Shown piece by piece: positions 6,713 to 13,900 of a DNA stretch of 26,481 nt. The notes under the pieces are model-generated. The model ran no database searches, had not been told where the DNA came from, and was given only the letters and a program-made list of their open reading frames with translations. Positions within the stretch are counted from its first letter, which is position 1; every line of letters begins with the position of its first letter. The stretch is taken from IMG/VR virus record IMGVR_UViG_3300036045_000057, positions 1-26,481 of that record. The stretch is one strand, 5' to 3'. The DNA is from a virus. The translations under genes and the position numbers were made by a program.

Positions 6713-7108
6713 GTGTCGCAACTTTCCGAGGCGCTCAGTAAACGTGTAGAAACCGAAGGCTTGCGGCCATTCGCAAAACGCCTAGGGATAGCGCATACCA
6801 CGCTTGATAGCCTTGCGCGAAATGCCCGAACGAGCGCGCCAGAAATTGAGACGCTCCAAAGAATTGCGGCGGGCTTAGAGTTGCCGTTGTGGCGCGTTGT
6901 GGAGATGGCGGGGATTAATCTGGAGCTACCCCAGTCGGACGATGATCGGGTGCGGCGCTTGGTGGGAATGGCGCGCCGTCATCCAGCATTACAGGCGCTG
7001 GTCGATCATTTGATAGAACTTGCGCCGAACCGTCCGGAATTTGTGGACGGAATGTTGGGGTATCTGGAGTATGAGGCCGCGAAGCTTGACGCGATAGATC
7101 GCGGATGA
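6713..7108 (+). CDS. Cro/CI-type HTH repressor
   Basis: GTG 6713 (131 residues) is preferred since GAGG lies 6 bases before it and the promoter -10 box overlaps the upstream ATG 6677; ATG 6692 remains possible. Residues about 15-62 form an HTH_XRE-like domain (GLRPFAKRLGIAHTTLDSL, then EIETLQRIAAGLELPLWRV). The C-terminal part is helical (RRLVGMARRHPALQALVDHL) and may dimerise; there is no LexA-like peptidase domain. It reads divergently from the leftward early operon across the palindrome at 6639-6667, which fits a lysogenic repressor. The gene is less GC-rich in feel than its neighbours, common for phage regulators. Confidence 0.87.
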   Translation: MSQLSEALSKRVETEGLRPFAKRLGIAHTTLDSLARNARTSAPEIETLQRIAAGLELPLWRVVEMAGINLELPQSDDDRVRRLVGMARRHPALQALVDHLIELAPNRPEFVDGMLGYLEYEAAKLDAIDRG

Positions 7109-7327
7109 GTTGATCGGCCATTCGACAGAGCGCCAGTAAATCTTCGTCCATATCCGACTCCGTTGTCATCCGAGTAGAATCTATCCTACACGATTCCCGT
7201 AGCGCCTGTAAAGAGACAAACGGTTAAAAACAGCGTTAGGATTTTTTAGTACATCTGTTCGCTATCGTACCACACGACAGCACATCGTTGTCAAGGTGTC
7301 TCAGGTACGCATCAGGAAGGGGTGGTG
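7109..7327. other. AT-richer intergenic region after the repressor
   Basis: No confident gene is seen. It contains T/A-rich runs near 7224-7250, an imperfect 6-bp inverted repeat (7266-7271 with 7304-7309), and on the minus strand a fair promoter-like pair (TTTACA, 18 bases, TAGGAT) pointing into a weak reading frame that overlaps the repressor 3' end. No clear intrinsic terminator for the repressor was found. No convincing promoter for the gene at 7328 was found either. Confidence 0.4.
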
Positions 7328-7729
7328 ATGACCGTTGCTTCCAAGCCCGCGCGCCCCTGGTGGCTCTACGTCCTCGCGGCGGTCGGTCTGCTCGTGGTGT
7401 GCGGCTGCGCGGCGTTCGTCGGTCTGTTCGCGATTGGCAGTAATCGCCTCGCCCAGCCGATCACCGTCACCTATCTGGTGGCCGGCACCGCACCCAGCGT
7501 CAACCTGACGTATCGCAACGCCGACGGCGGCACGTCGCAATTGCGCGATGTCGCCATTCCGTGGTCACTGACGTTTACTACCACGCGGAGCGCGTTTCTC
7601 TACGTGTCGGCGCAGAACACCGGCGATGGCGTTGTGACATGCAGCATTGCGGCAGACGATGCGGAGGTGCAAACGTCGGTCTCCAATGGCCGCTTTGTGA
7701 TTGCGACGTGTAGCGGCAACGCACCCTAA
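7328..7729 (+). CDS. MmpS-like membrane-anchored protein (probable moron)
   Basis: ATG 7328 follows AGGAAGGGG. The 133-residue product has a short basic N-terminus, a transmembrane helix at about residues 11-38 (WWLYVLAAVGLLVVCGC), and an exported beta domain with the MmpS-like pattern VTYLVAGTAPSVNLTYRNA, then LPW-like AIPWSLTFTT, SAFLYVSAQN and VTCSIAADD. MmpS-type domains are extracytoplasmic beta sandwiches, some linked to lipid transporters. It stands alone between the repressor and the late promoters, a usual site for genes expressed from the prophage. A cell-envelope or superinfection role is inferred. Confidence 0.8.
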   Translation: MTVASKPARPWWLYVLAAVGLLVVCGCAAFVGLFAIGSNRLAQPITVTYLVAGTAPSVNLTYRNADGGTSQLRDVAIPWSLTFTTTRSAFLYVSAQNTGDGVVTCSIAADDAEVQTSVSNGRFVIATCSGNAP

Positions 7730-7805
7730 CACGCAGACACACCACGCCCGACCAGCGCGGGGGGGTTGGTAGCCGTTACCGCCGAGTCGTAGCGTGGTGG
7801 TAGTG

Positions 7806-7844
7806 TCAGTATAGCATGGGCGTTTCACGTCTGTGCTATACTGA
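7806..7844. promoter_or_regulatory. Inverted pair of extended -10 promoter elements
   Basis: A perfect 11-bp inverted repeat (7806-7816 with 7834-7844, 17-base spacer) places the extended -10 box TGCTATACT on both strands, pointing outward. The rightward copy has TATACT at 7837-7842 with no good -35 box and would start transcription near 7849, the first base of the hairpin at 7849-7892. The leftward copy would read antisense into the MmpS-like gene. Confidence 0.6.
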
Positions 7845-7848
7845 TTCC

Positions 7849-7892
7849 GGTCGTAACGCGAGCGCCGTGAGTACAACGCTCGCGTTACGACC
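7849..7892 (+). ncRNA. Perfect 16-bp leader hairpin
   Basis: Bases 7849-7864 pair perfectly with 7877-7892 around a 12-base loop. The hairpin starts where a transcript from the -10 box at 7837-7842 should begin. It is followed by CTCTTGCATTTCTCC rather than a T-run, so it is a poor terminator. A 5'-end RNA structure acting on polymerase, a protein-binding site or an operator are alternatives. Confidence 0.65.
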
Positions 7893-7895
7893 CTC

Positions 7896-7924
7896 TTGCA
7901 TTTCTCCTCCACATAATCTATACT
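7896..7924 (+). promoter_or_regulatory. Rightward late promoter before the endolysin
   Basis: TTGCAT (7896-7901), a 17-base spacer and TATACT (7919-7924) form a good sigma-70-like promoter. The sequence CTATACTGA plus TCC(C)GGT here repeats that at 7836-7851, so two -10 contexts are duplicated 82 bases apart. Transcription would start near 7931 and read into the endolysin and the rest of the late genes. Confidence 0.7.
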
Positions 7925-7977
7925 GAATCCCGGTAGCCGTTGCCCGCCGTCGCGTGGGATAGCGGCTATTGTGATTC
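7925..7977 (+). ncRNA. Leader hairpin abutting the endolysin start codon
   Basis: GAATC 7925-7929 pairs with GATTC 7973-7977, and 7932-7942 pairs with 7960-7970 using some G-U pairs (core TAGCCG with CGGCTA), with CCC/GGG further in. The structure begins near the predicted transcript start and ends at the base before ATG 7978. The endolysin has no visible ribosome binding site, so this hairpin may control its translation or act on the polymerase. Confidence 0.5.
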
Positions 7978-8802
7978 ATGATCGATCTGCGCTCCCAACT
8001 TGCAGCCCTCCCCCGCCATCCCCAGGCGCAACCGCAGGATGCGCCACTGACGCCGCGCTCGATCACGTTCCATTATTCCGCCGTGGTCTACAGTGACCGC
8101 TCACCCGTGGCCGAGCAGGCGCGGGTGTTCGCCGAAGTGCGCTACCAGCTGCAGAAGAACTGGGGAACCGACCGCCAGGGTAGGCCGATCTACGGCAGTC
8201 GCTATCAATATCACTTTCTGGTCTACTCCGACGGCCGCGCCGCCATCCTCAATGACCTGGTGCAGCTCTGGCACTGTGGCAACGCGATCGGCAACCGCGA
8301 GAGCATCGCCGTGCATGTGATGCTCGGCGGCCATCAGGATGTCACGCCGGCGCAGCAGGGCGGCCTCTTCACTCTCTTCGACGAACTGCGTCAGGCGTAC
8401 GCCATTCCACGCGACGCGGTGTATGGTCACTGCGAGTGGCCGCGCGGTACGGGGCCGGCCGTGCCACGGAGCGAGTACCACATGGAGATCGGTCAGAGCG
8501 CATGTCCGGGTCGCACCCTGTTCGACTCGGTGGTGGCCGCCTACCGCGCCGGAACGAGCGTCGCGCCGCCCACACCGACCGATGCCCCGGCCACGACCTA
8601 CCGCGCCCGCGCGTTCGCCTACATTCGTCAGTATCGCACCACCGCCTCCCCGCGCATCGGCCAGGTGCGGCGGGGCGATGTGGTGTCCGTGGCGCGCCTT
8701 GTGGAGGGGGAGCGCGTGGAATTGGGCGGGCAGGAGAGCAATCTCTGGGCGGAACTCGCCGACGGCGGGTATATCTGGCTGCCGCAACTGGCGGCGGCAT
8801 GA
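7978..8802 (+). CDS. Endolysin: N-acetylmuramoyl-L-alanine amidase with SH3 domain
   Basis: The 274-residue product has an Amidase_2/PGRP-like domain (about 1-190) with zinc-ligand residues H32 (TFHYSA), H151 (VYGHCEWP) and C176 (SACPGR). It cuts the bond between muramic acid and the stem peptide. A bacterial SH3-like wall-binding domain follows (about 205-272: VRRGDVVSVARLVEGERVEL, LWAELADGGYIWL) after a Pro/Thr linker. There is no signal peptide, so release by the holin at 9636 is expected. ATG 7978 is the first possible start (stop TGA two codons upstream) and lacks a Shine-Dalgarno site. It opens the late operon. Confidence 0.95.
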   Translation: MIDLRSQLAALPRHPQAQPQDAPLTPRSITFHYSAVVYSDRSPVAEQARVFAEVRYQLQKNWGTDRQGRPIYGSRYQYHFLVYSDGRAAILNDLVQLWHCGNAIGNRESIAVHVMLGGHQDVTPAQQGGLFTLFDELRQAYAIPRDAVYGHCEWPRGTGPAVPRSEYHMEIGQSACPGRTLFDSVVAAYRAGTSVAPPTPTDAPATTYRARAFAYIRQYRTTASPRIGQVRRGDVVSVARLVEGERVELGGQESNLWAELADGGYIWLPQLAAA

Positions 8803-8816
8803 GCGGAGAGTAGCGG

Positions 8817-9146
8817 ATGACGCAGGAGAGTCGTGACCGGCTGAGCGGCGCGCAAACCGTGCGCACCGAGGCGCGCCTCGCGGCGAACCATTTGACGATC
8901 GAGTGGCTGCGCGAGTTTCACGCGTGGCTCGGCGAACGCATCCCGGCGTGGGAGGCGCAGCAAACGGAGAGCAACCGTGTGTATACCGCCGTGCTCAATA
9001 CCGCCGACATGCGGATCATCGATCTCGTCACCGCGATCGTAGCGATCGAGCAGGTGCAACGCGCCGACGGCGATGAGGCGCTGCTCACGCAACTGACCGC
9101 GCTGCGCGAGGAGGTGCGTCGCGTGATGCAGGAGCGCGCGGTATGA
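8817..9146 (+). CDS. Small helical lysis-region protein (109 aa)
   Basis: ATG 8817 follows CGGAGAGTAGCGG. The product is helical and charged throughout (EARLAANHLTIEWLREFHAWL, then LTALREEVRRVMQERAV) with a less polar middle stretch, ADMRIIDLVTAIVAIEQV. It overlaps the following coiled-coil gene as ATGA. Position between endolysin and holin suggests an accessory lysis or structural role; no family was recognised. Confidence 0.75.
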   Translation: MTQESRDRLSGAQTVRTEARLAANHLTIEWLREFHAWLGERIPAWEAQQTESNRVYTAVLNTADMRIIDLVTAIVAIEQVQRADGDEALLTQLTALREEVRRVMQERAV

Positions 9147-9523
9147 ACGACGACGATCGCCGCCTGCTGCGCGAGCTGGTGACCGACGCCGTCGCGCATG
9201 AGTTTGCGCAACAGGTCGGCCCGCTGCGCGAGCGCATACAGATCATCGGCGGCCGCGTGGATCAGCTCAACCGCGATTACGGCGCGCTCCGCAATATGGT
9301 GCAGCGCCATGAGCAGGTGATTGCCGGCGATCCGACGATCGGCATGGCCGGCCTCGTAAAACAGGTGTCGGAGTTGGCGAGCGCCGTCGAAACGTTGAAC
9401 GAAAACATTGATGCGTGGCGTAATCAGGCGCTCGGCCTGCGCAAGGCGATCTATGTCATCGGCGGCGTGGTGGGCCTCCCTGGCATCGCCAGCGCGCTGA
9501 AACTGTTCGGGATTGTGCCATGA
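9143..9523 (+). CDS. Coiled-coil protein with C-terminal membrane anchor (XhlA-like)
   Basis: The 126-residue product has heptad-rich helices at about 5-60 and 70-97 (LRERIQIIGGRVDQLNRDY, VSELASAVETLNENIDAW) and a single hydrophobic helix at about 102-125 (AIYVIGGVVGLPGIASALKL). This layout, a coiled coil ending in one transmembrane helix next to a holin, resembles XhlA-type haemolysin/lysis accessory proteins. Start and stop overlap both neighbours by 4 bases. Confidence 0.75.
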   Translation: MNDDDRRLLRELVTDAVAHEFAQQVGPLRERIQIIGGRVDQLNRDYGALRNMVQRHEQVIAGDPTIGMAGLVKQVSELASAVETLNENIDAWRNQALGLRKAIYVIGGVVGLPGIASALKLFGIVP

Positions 9524-9639
9524 GCAACCGCAGCCCGCACGCCGCCGCCTATGCCGTGCTCGCGTTTTTGCTGCTCATGGCGGTGACGATCGCGTGCGGC
9601 GTCGTATTTGGTATCCTGCTATTGCGAGGTGGAGTATGA
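9520..9639 (+). CDS. 39-residue membrane peptide in lysis cassette
   Basis: ATG 9520 overlaps the previous stop as ATGA, and its own stop overlaps the next ATG the same way. The peptide is a short polar N-terminus (MSNRSPHAAA), one long hydrophobic helix (YAVLAFLLLMAVTIACGVVF) and a single Arg near the end. The two tight overlaps argue that it is translated. A pinholin, antiholin or spanin-like small membrane role is possible; none is shown. Confidence 0.65.
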   Translation: MSNRSPHAAAYAVLAFLLLMAVTIACGVVFGILLLRGGV

Positions 9640-9839
9640 GAGTATCGAGCAATCGGCCGATCGATAAGGTCACGAACAGCGTGATTGCGGGCGCGATCGT
9701 CGCCGTCGTCGCGTGGGCGCTCGGCGCGTATGCCGGCGTCGAGCTGCCGGCTGAGGTGCAAAACGCATTGATTATCATCGTGTCGGCGGTTGTCGCGTAT
9801 GTGACGCCGATCCGCGCCGGCGAGATTGCGACGGAGTGA
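9636..9839 (+). CDS. Holin, two transmembrane helices
   Basis: ATG 9636 is preceded by GAGGTGGAG and overlaps the previous stop. The 67-residue product has two hydrophobic helices, about 15-34 (SVIAGAIVAVVAWALGAYAG) and 43-59 (NALIIIVSAVVAYVTPI), separated by VELPAEVQ, and short charged ends. The layout and the conserved PAEVQ-type loop resemble two-helix phage holins found near amidase endolysins. It would form the membrane lesion through which the endolysin at 7978 escapes. Confidence 0.85.
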   Translation: MRVSSNRPIDKVTNSVIAGAIVAVVAWALGAYAGVELPAEVQNALIIIVSAVVAYVTPIRAGEIATE

Positions 9840-9840
9840 T

Positions 9841-10305
9841 ATGGCGATTGAGGTGCGCTGGTATCTCGCGCCGTTGGAGGCGGTACCGCTGCCGTCCGGT
9901 CGGGTGGTGCGCGGTAGCCGGCTGATGCGCTACTATCGCGGCGCGCCGGCGCGTGTGTCGATCCTCAAAACCGACAACCAGATCGGCGCCATGGCGCTGA
10001 CGCGGTTTGCGGCCGAGCCGGCCGATCACCAGCGCGCGATGAATGATCCGCAGATCGTTGCGCTGCCGGATATGACCGGCGCGTATGACGCGAGCAAATT
10101 CAGCCGAGAAGTCCGCGAGCAACTCATTGCGCGCGGGATTGCGCCGACCGCGCCGCCGCCGGATCTGGTGCGCGTGCCGACCATGGCCGATGCGTGGCGA
10201 CGGATCGCGCGCGGCGCGCTGTACCGACATCGCAACCGCGCGGTGACGCCGACGACGGTTGACGACGATACGACGCCGATTCGCATCGGCCCGGAGACGC
10301 TCTAA
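9841..10305 (+). CDS. Hypothetical late protein (154 aa)
   Basis: ATG 9841 follows CGGAGTGAT one base after the holin stop; an upstream in-frame ATG would overlap the holin and is not needed. The N-terminus (MAIEVRWYLAPLEAVPLPSG) looks like beta strands, the middle and C-terminal parts are mixed and rich in Arg, Ala and Pro. There is no membrane segment. Its place at the start of the virion surface genes suggests a tail- or fibre-associated protein. No family was recognised. Confidence 0.75.
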   Translation: MAIEVRWYLAPLEAVPLPSGRVVRGSRLMRYYRGAPARVSILKTDNQIGAMALTRFAAEPADHQRAMNDPQIVALPDMTGAYDASKFSREVREQLIARGIAPTAPPPDLVRVPTMADAWRRIARGALYRHRNRAVTPTTVDDDTTPIRIGPETL

Positions 10306-10923
10306 ATGGCGACGGCATCTGACAACTTTGACCGAGCGAATGGCGCGATCGGGGCGAACTGGAGCAACAGTAACGGCGACTGGGTGATCCGATCAAACCT
10401 GGCCGCGCAGGGAACGACCGGCAGCGTGTACTACAAAACGCTGTACACCGCAACGCCGCCAGACAGCGCCAACTATTACAGCGAGTCGGTGGTGGTGTCG
10501 CCGAGTGGCGGGATCGGTACCGGCGCGTGTGTGCGCGGCACGAATAGCGCAACCGTCACATTTTATGGCTACGTGTTTTTCGGCGGTGATGCTGCGTATC
10601 TTGCCGAAATTATCGCCGGCGCGGAAACGCTCCTCGATACGGGAGGCGCGGTGACGGCCGCAACGAATTACACCGCGCGCTTGGAAGCTGACGGCGCCGC
10701 GCTGACCGGCACGCGCGGCGGTGCGGCGGATGTGAGTGCGACGGATGGCACTTTGACGACTGGCGGCTGGGGCATGTGCGCATTCGGCGGCACCGGATCG
10801 GGGACAACGCAGACGTGGAATGATTGGACGGCGGCGGATCTGGCGGCGGCCGGCGTGGTGGGGCCGCTGCTTGACGGTCGGCTCATCAATCATGGCATCT
10901 TGCAGGGGAGACTGGCGCGATGA
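10306..10923 (+). CDS. ConA/LamG-like beta-sandwich protein, likely virion surface
   Basis: The start directly follows the previous stop (TAA-ATG). The 205-residue product has the pattern of concanavalin-like carbohydrate-binding folds: DNFDRANGAIGANWS near the N-terminus, then SESVVVSP, YTARLEADGAALTGTRGG, and TLTTGGWGMCAFGG. The tail, GPLLDGRLINHGILQGRLAR, resembles Gly/Leu-rich ends of phage fibre-linked proteins. It probably binds glycans or acts as a virion adhesin. It overlaps the next gene, the long fibre-like protein, by 4 bases. Confidence 0.75.
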   Translation: MATASDNFDRANGAIGANWSNSNGDWVIRSNLAAQGTTGSVYYKTLYTATPPDSANYYSESVVVSPSGGIGTGACVRGTNSATVTFYGYVFFGGDAAYLAEIIAGAETLLDTGGAVTAATNYTARLEADGAALTGTRGGAADVSATDGTLTTGGWGMCAFGGTGSGTTQTWNDWTAADLAAAGVVGPLLDGRLINHGILQGRLAR

Positions 10924-13900
10924 CATTGCAACTCGGCATGGTGCGGCCTGGCTCGACGCTCTATATTCCGTTTGCGTCGTATGCCGGCGCAACTGGTGCG
11001 TCGGTCACGTTGACCGGCCTCGCGGTGACGGATATTGAGATCTACTCCAACGGCAGCGTCACGCAGCGCGCCAGCGATACCGGCTATACGTTGCTCGATA
11101 CCGACGGCATTGATTTCGACGGCATCACCGGCATTCACGGATTTTCAATCGATCTCAGCAGCAACGCCACGGCCGGCTTTTTCGTCGCCGGCGCGTCGTA
11201 CTGGGTGGTCGTTAGCGCCGTGACGATCGATAGTCAGACGGTCAATTTCATCGCCGCCACGTTCACGATCGGCTATCCCGATGCACTCATCAATACCACG
11301 ATTGCGACGCTTGCCAGTCAAACGAGCTTTACCCTGACCGCTGGCCCGGCCGAAGACGACGCGCTCAACGGCTGCCGCGTCGTTATCCATGACATCGCCA
11401 GCGCAGTGCAGCTCGGTACGGCGCTGATTGCCGATTATACCGGCAGTACGCGCACCGTCACCCTCGCCGCCGGCACGACGTTCACCGCCGCCGCCGGCGA
11501 TAACATCAGCATTTTTACGCCGGCGCTCCTGCCGACCGTCGCCGGTCGCACGCTCGACGTATCGAGCGGCGGCGAGGCGGGCATTGACTGGGCGAACGTC
11601 GGCACGCCGGGCAGCACCGTGAGCCTGAGCGCCACCACGGTGGCCACGACAACCAGCGTCACCAACCAGGTGACCGCGAACGTCACGCAGATCAGCGGCG
11701 ACACGACCGCTGCCGACAACGCCGAGGCGTTTTTCGACGGCACCGGCTACGCCGGAACGAACAACGTCATTCCGACGGTGACGAACGTGACGAACCAGGT
11801 CACGGCCAATGTGACCGCACTGAGCGGCGACACGACGGCGGCGGATAACGCCGAGGCGTTTTTTGACGGCACCGGCTACGCCGGTACGAACAATGTCATA
11901 CCGACTGTCACCACAGTCAACGGCCTGGCCGCCAACGTGATTACCGCCACCGCGCTGGCGACGACGGCGGTTGACGAAATTGTGGATGCCGTGTGGGACG
12001 AGGTGCTCACCGCCGCAACACATAACGTTGCTGCCAGCGCCGGCCGCCGGCTGCGCGAGCTCGGCACCACCGTCATTCGCACCGGCACCGCCCAGGCCGG
12101 CGCAACGAATTCGATCACGCTCGATACCGGCGCATCGACAACGAGCGAAATCTACGATGAAAACCTGATCACGATCTTGAGCGGTACCGGCGCGGGACAG
12201 ACGCGCGCGATCACGGATTACGACGGATCGACCCGCGTCGCGGTCGTGAACCGCAATTGGGATGTCACGCCGGATAATACCAGTGAGTTTCAGATCACCG
12301 GCTTCGCACTGCCGACCATCTCCGAACACGGCCTTGCGCAGGCCGGCAGCGCCTCAACTATTACGCTGGCGAGCACGGCCAGCACAACCGATGATGTCTA
12401 TAATGGCTCGCTGATCTATCTCAGCACCTCCACCGGCGCGGGACAGGCGCGGCTCATTACCGACTATGTCGGCAGTACGCGCGTGGCTACGGTTGAGCCG
12501 GCCTGGTCGGTAACGCCAGGATCGGGCAGCGTTTATAAAGTCATACCCTTTGGCGCGACGCCATGGAACGCCGCCTGGGACGCGGAGGTGCAAAGCGAGG
12601 TCGCCGACGCGCTCGCCGTGTACGATCCGCCGACCAATGCGGAGATGGAGGCGCGCACGCTGGTCGCGGCGAACTACGCCACCGCCGCCGGGGTGAGCGC
12701 CGTCGAAACCGACACGCAGGACATTCAAGCGCGGTTGCCTGCCGCACTGGTGAGCGGTCGCATCGATGCCAGTGTCGGCGCAATGGCCGCCAACACGCTC
12801 ACGGCCTCAGCGCTGGCGACGGACGCGGTTGACGAAATTGTGGATGCCGTGTGGGACGAGGTGCTTACTGCCGCAACGCACAATATCGCCAACAGCGCCG
12901 GTCGCCGGCTGCGGCAGGTGCGCAGTGCGCTGTACACCGGCACGGCGCAGGCCGGCGCGTCGCTCTCAATTACGCTTGATACCGGCGCATCGACGACCAA
13001 CGATATCTATAACGGCGAGATTATCAGCATCGTGAGCGGCACGGGCGCGGGACAGACGCGATCGATCGTCAACTATGTCGGCAGTACGCGCGTGGCCACG
13101 ATTGAGCGCGAGTGGACAACGAACCCGGACAATACCAGCGTGTTTGAAATCGTCGGCGCTGACAACCTGCTGATCGTCGAGGAGAACGTGGCGCAGGCCG
13201 GCGGCGCTTCGACCATCACGCTCGCCAGCGATGCGATCGCGACCGACGATATCTATACCGGCTCGTCGCTGGTGGTGAGTGGCGGTACCGGACGCGGCCA
13301 AACGCGCATTATTACCGATTATGTCGGCAGTACGCGGGTTGCCACGGTTGCGCCGGCCTGGGCGGTGCAACCGGATAGCACATCCGTCTATCAGATCCTC
13401 CCGGTCGGTCAGGTGATTGTGCAAAGCCTCGCCGGCACGGTACAGGCGGATCTGGTTGACGCCGTGTGGGACGAGGCGATCAGTGGCCATCTGAGCGCCG
13501 GCTCGACTGGCGCGGCGCTGAACGGAGCTACTGCGCCGACCGCTGCCGCTGTCGCTGATGCCGTCTGGGACGAGGCATTGAGCGGCCATCTAAGCGCCGG
13601 CTCAACCGGTGAGGCGCTGAATGCCGCCGGCGGCGCGGGCGATCCGTGGATTACCACGCTGCCCGGATCGTACACGGCCGGCCAGGCAGGCTACATCCTC
13701 GGAACGAACCTGGATGCCGCCGTCAGCACCCGCGCCACGCCCGCGCAGGTCAACGCGGAGGTTGATACCGCGCTCGCAGATGTCAACCTGGATCACCTCG
13801 TCGGCACGGCGACCGGCATTCCGGCGATACCGTCCGGGACGTACCTGGATCAGATCATGGATGACGGCACGGCCGTCTACGATCGCACCACGGACAGTCT

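Noticed and set aside
11145-12329. 394-residue minus-strand frame
   Set aside because: Antisense to the fibre repeats; its internal pattern just mirrors those repeats.
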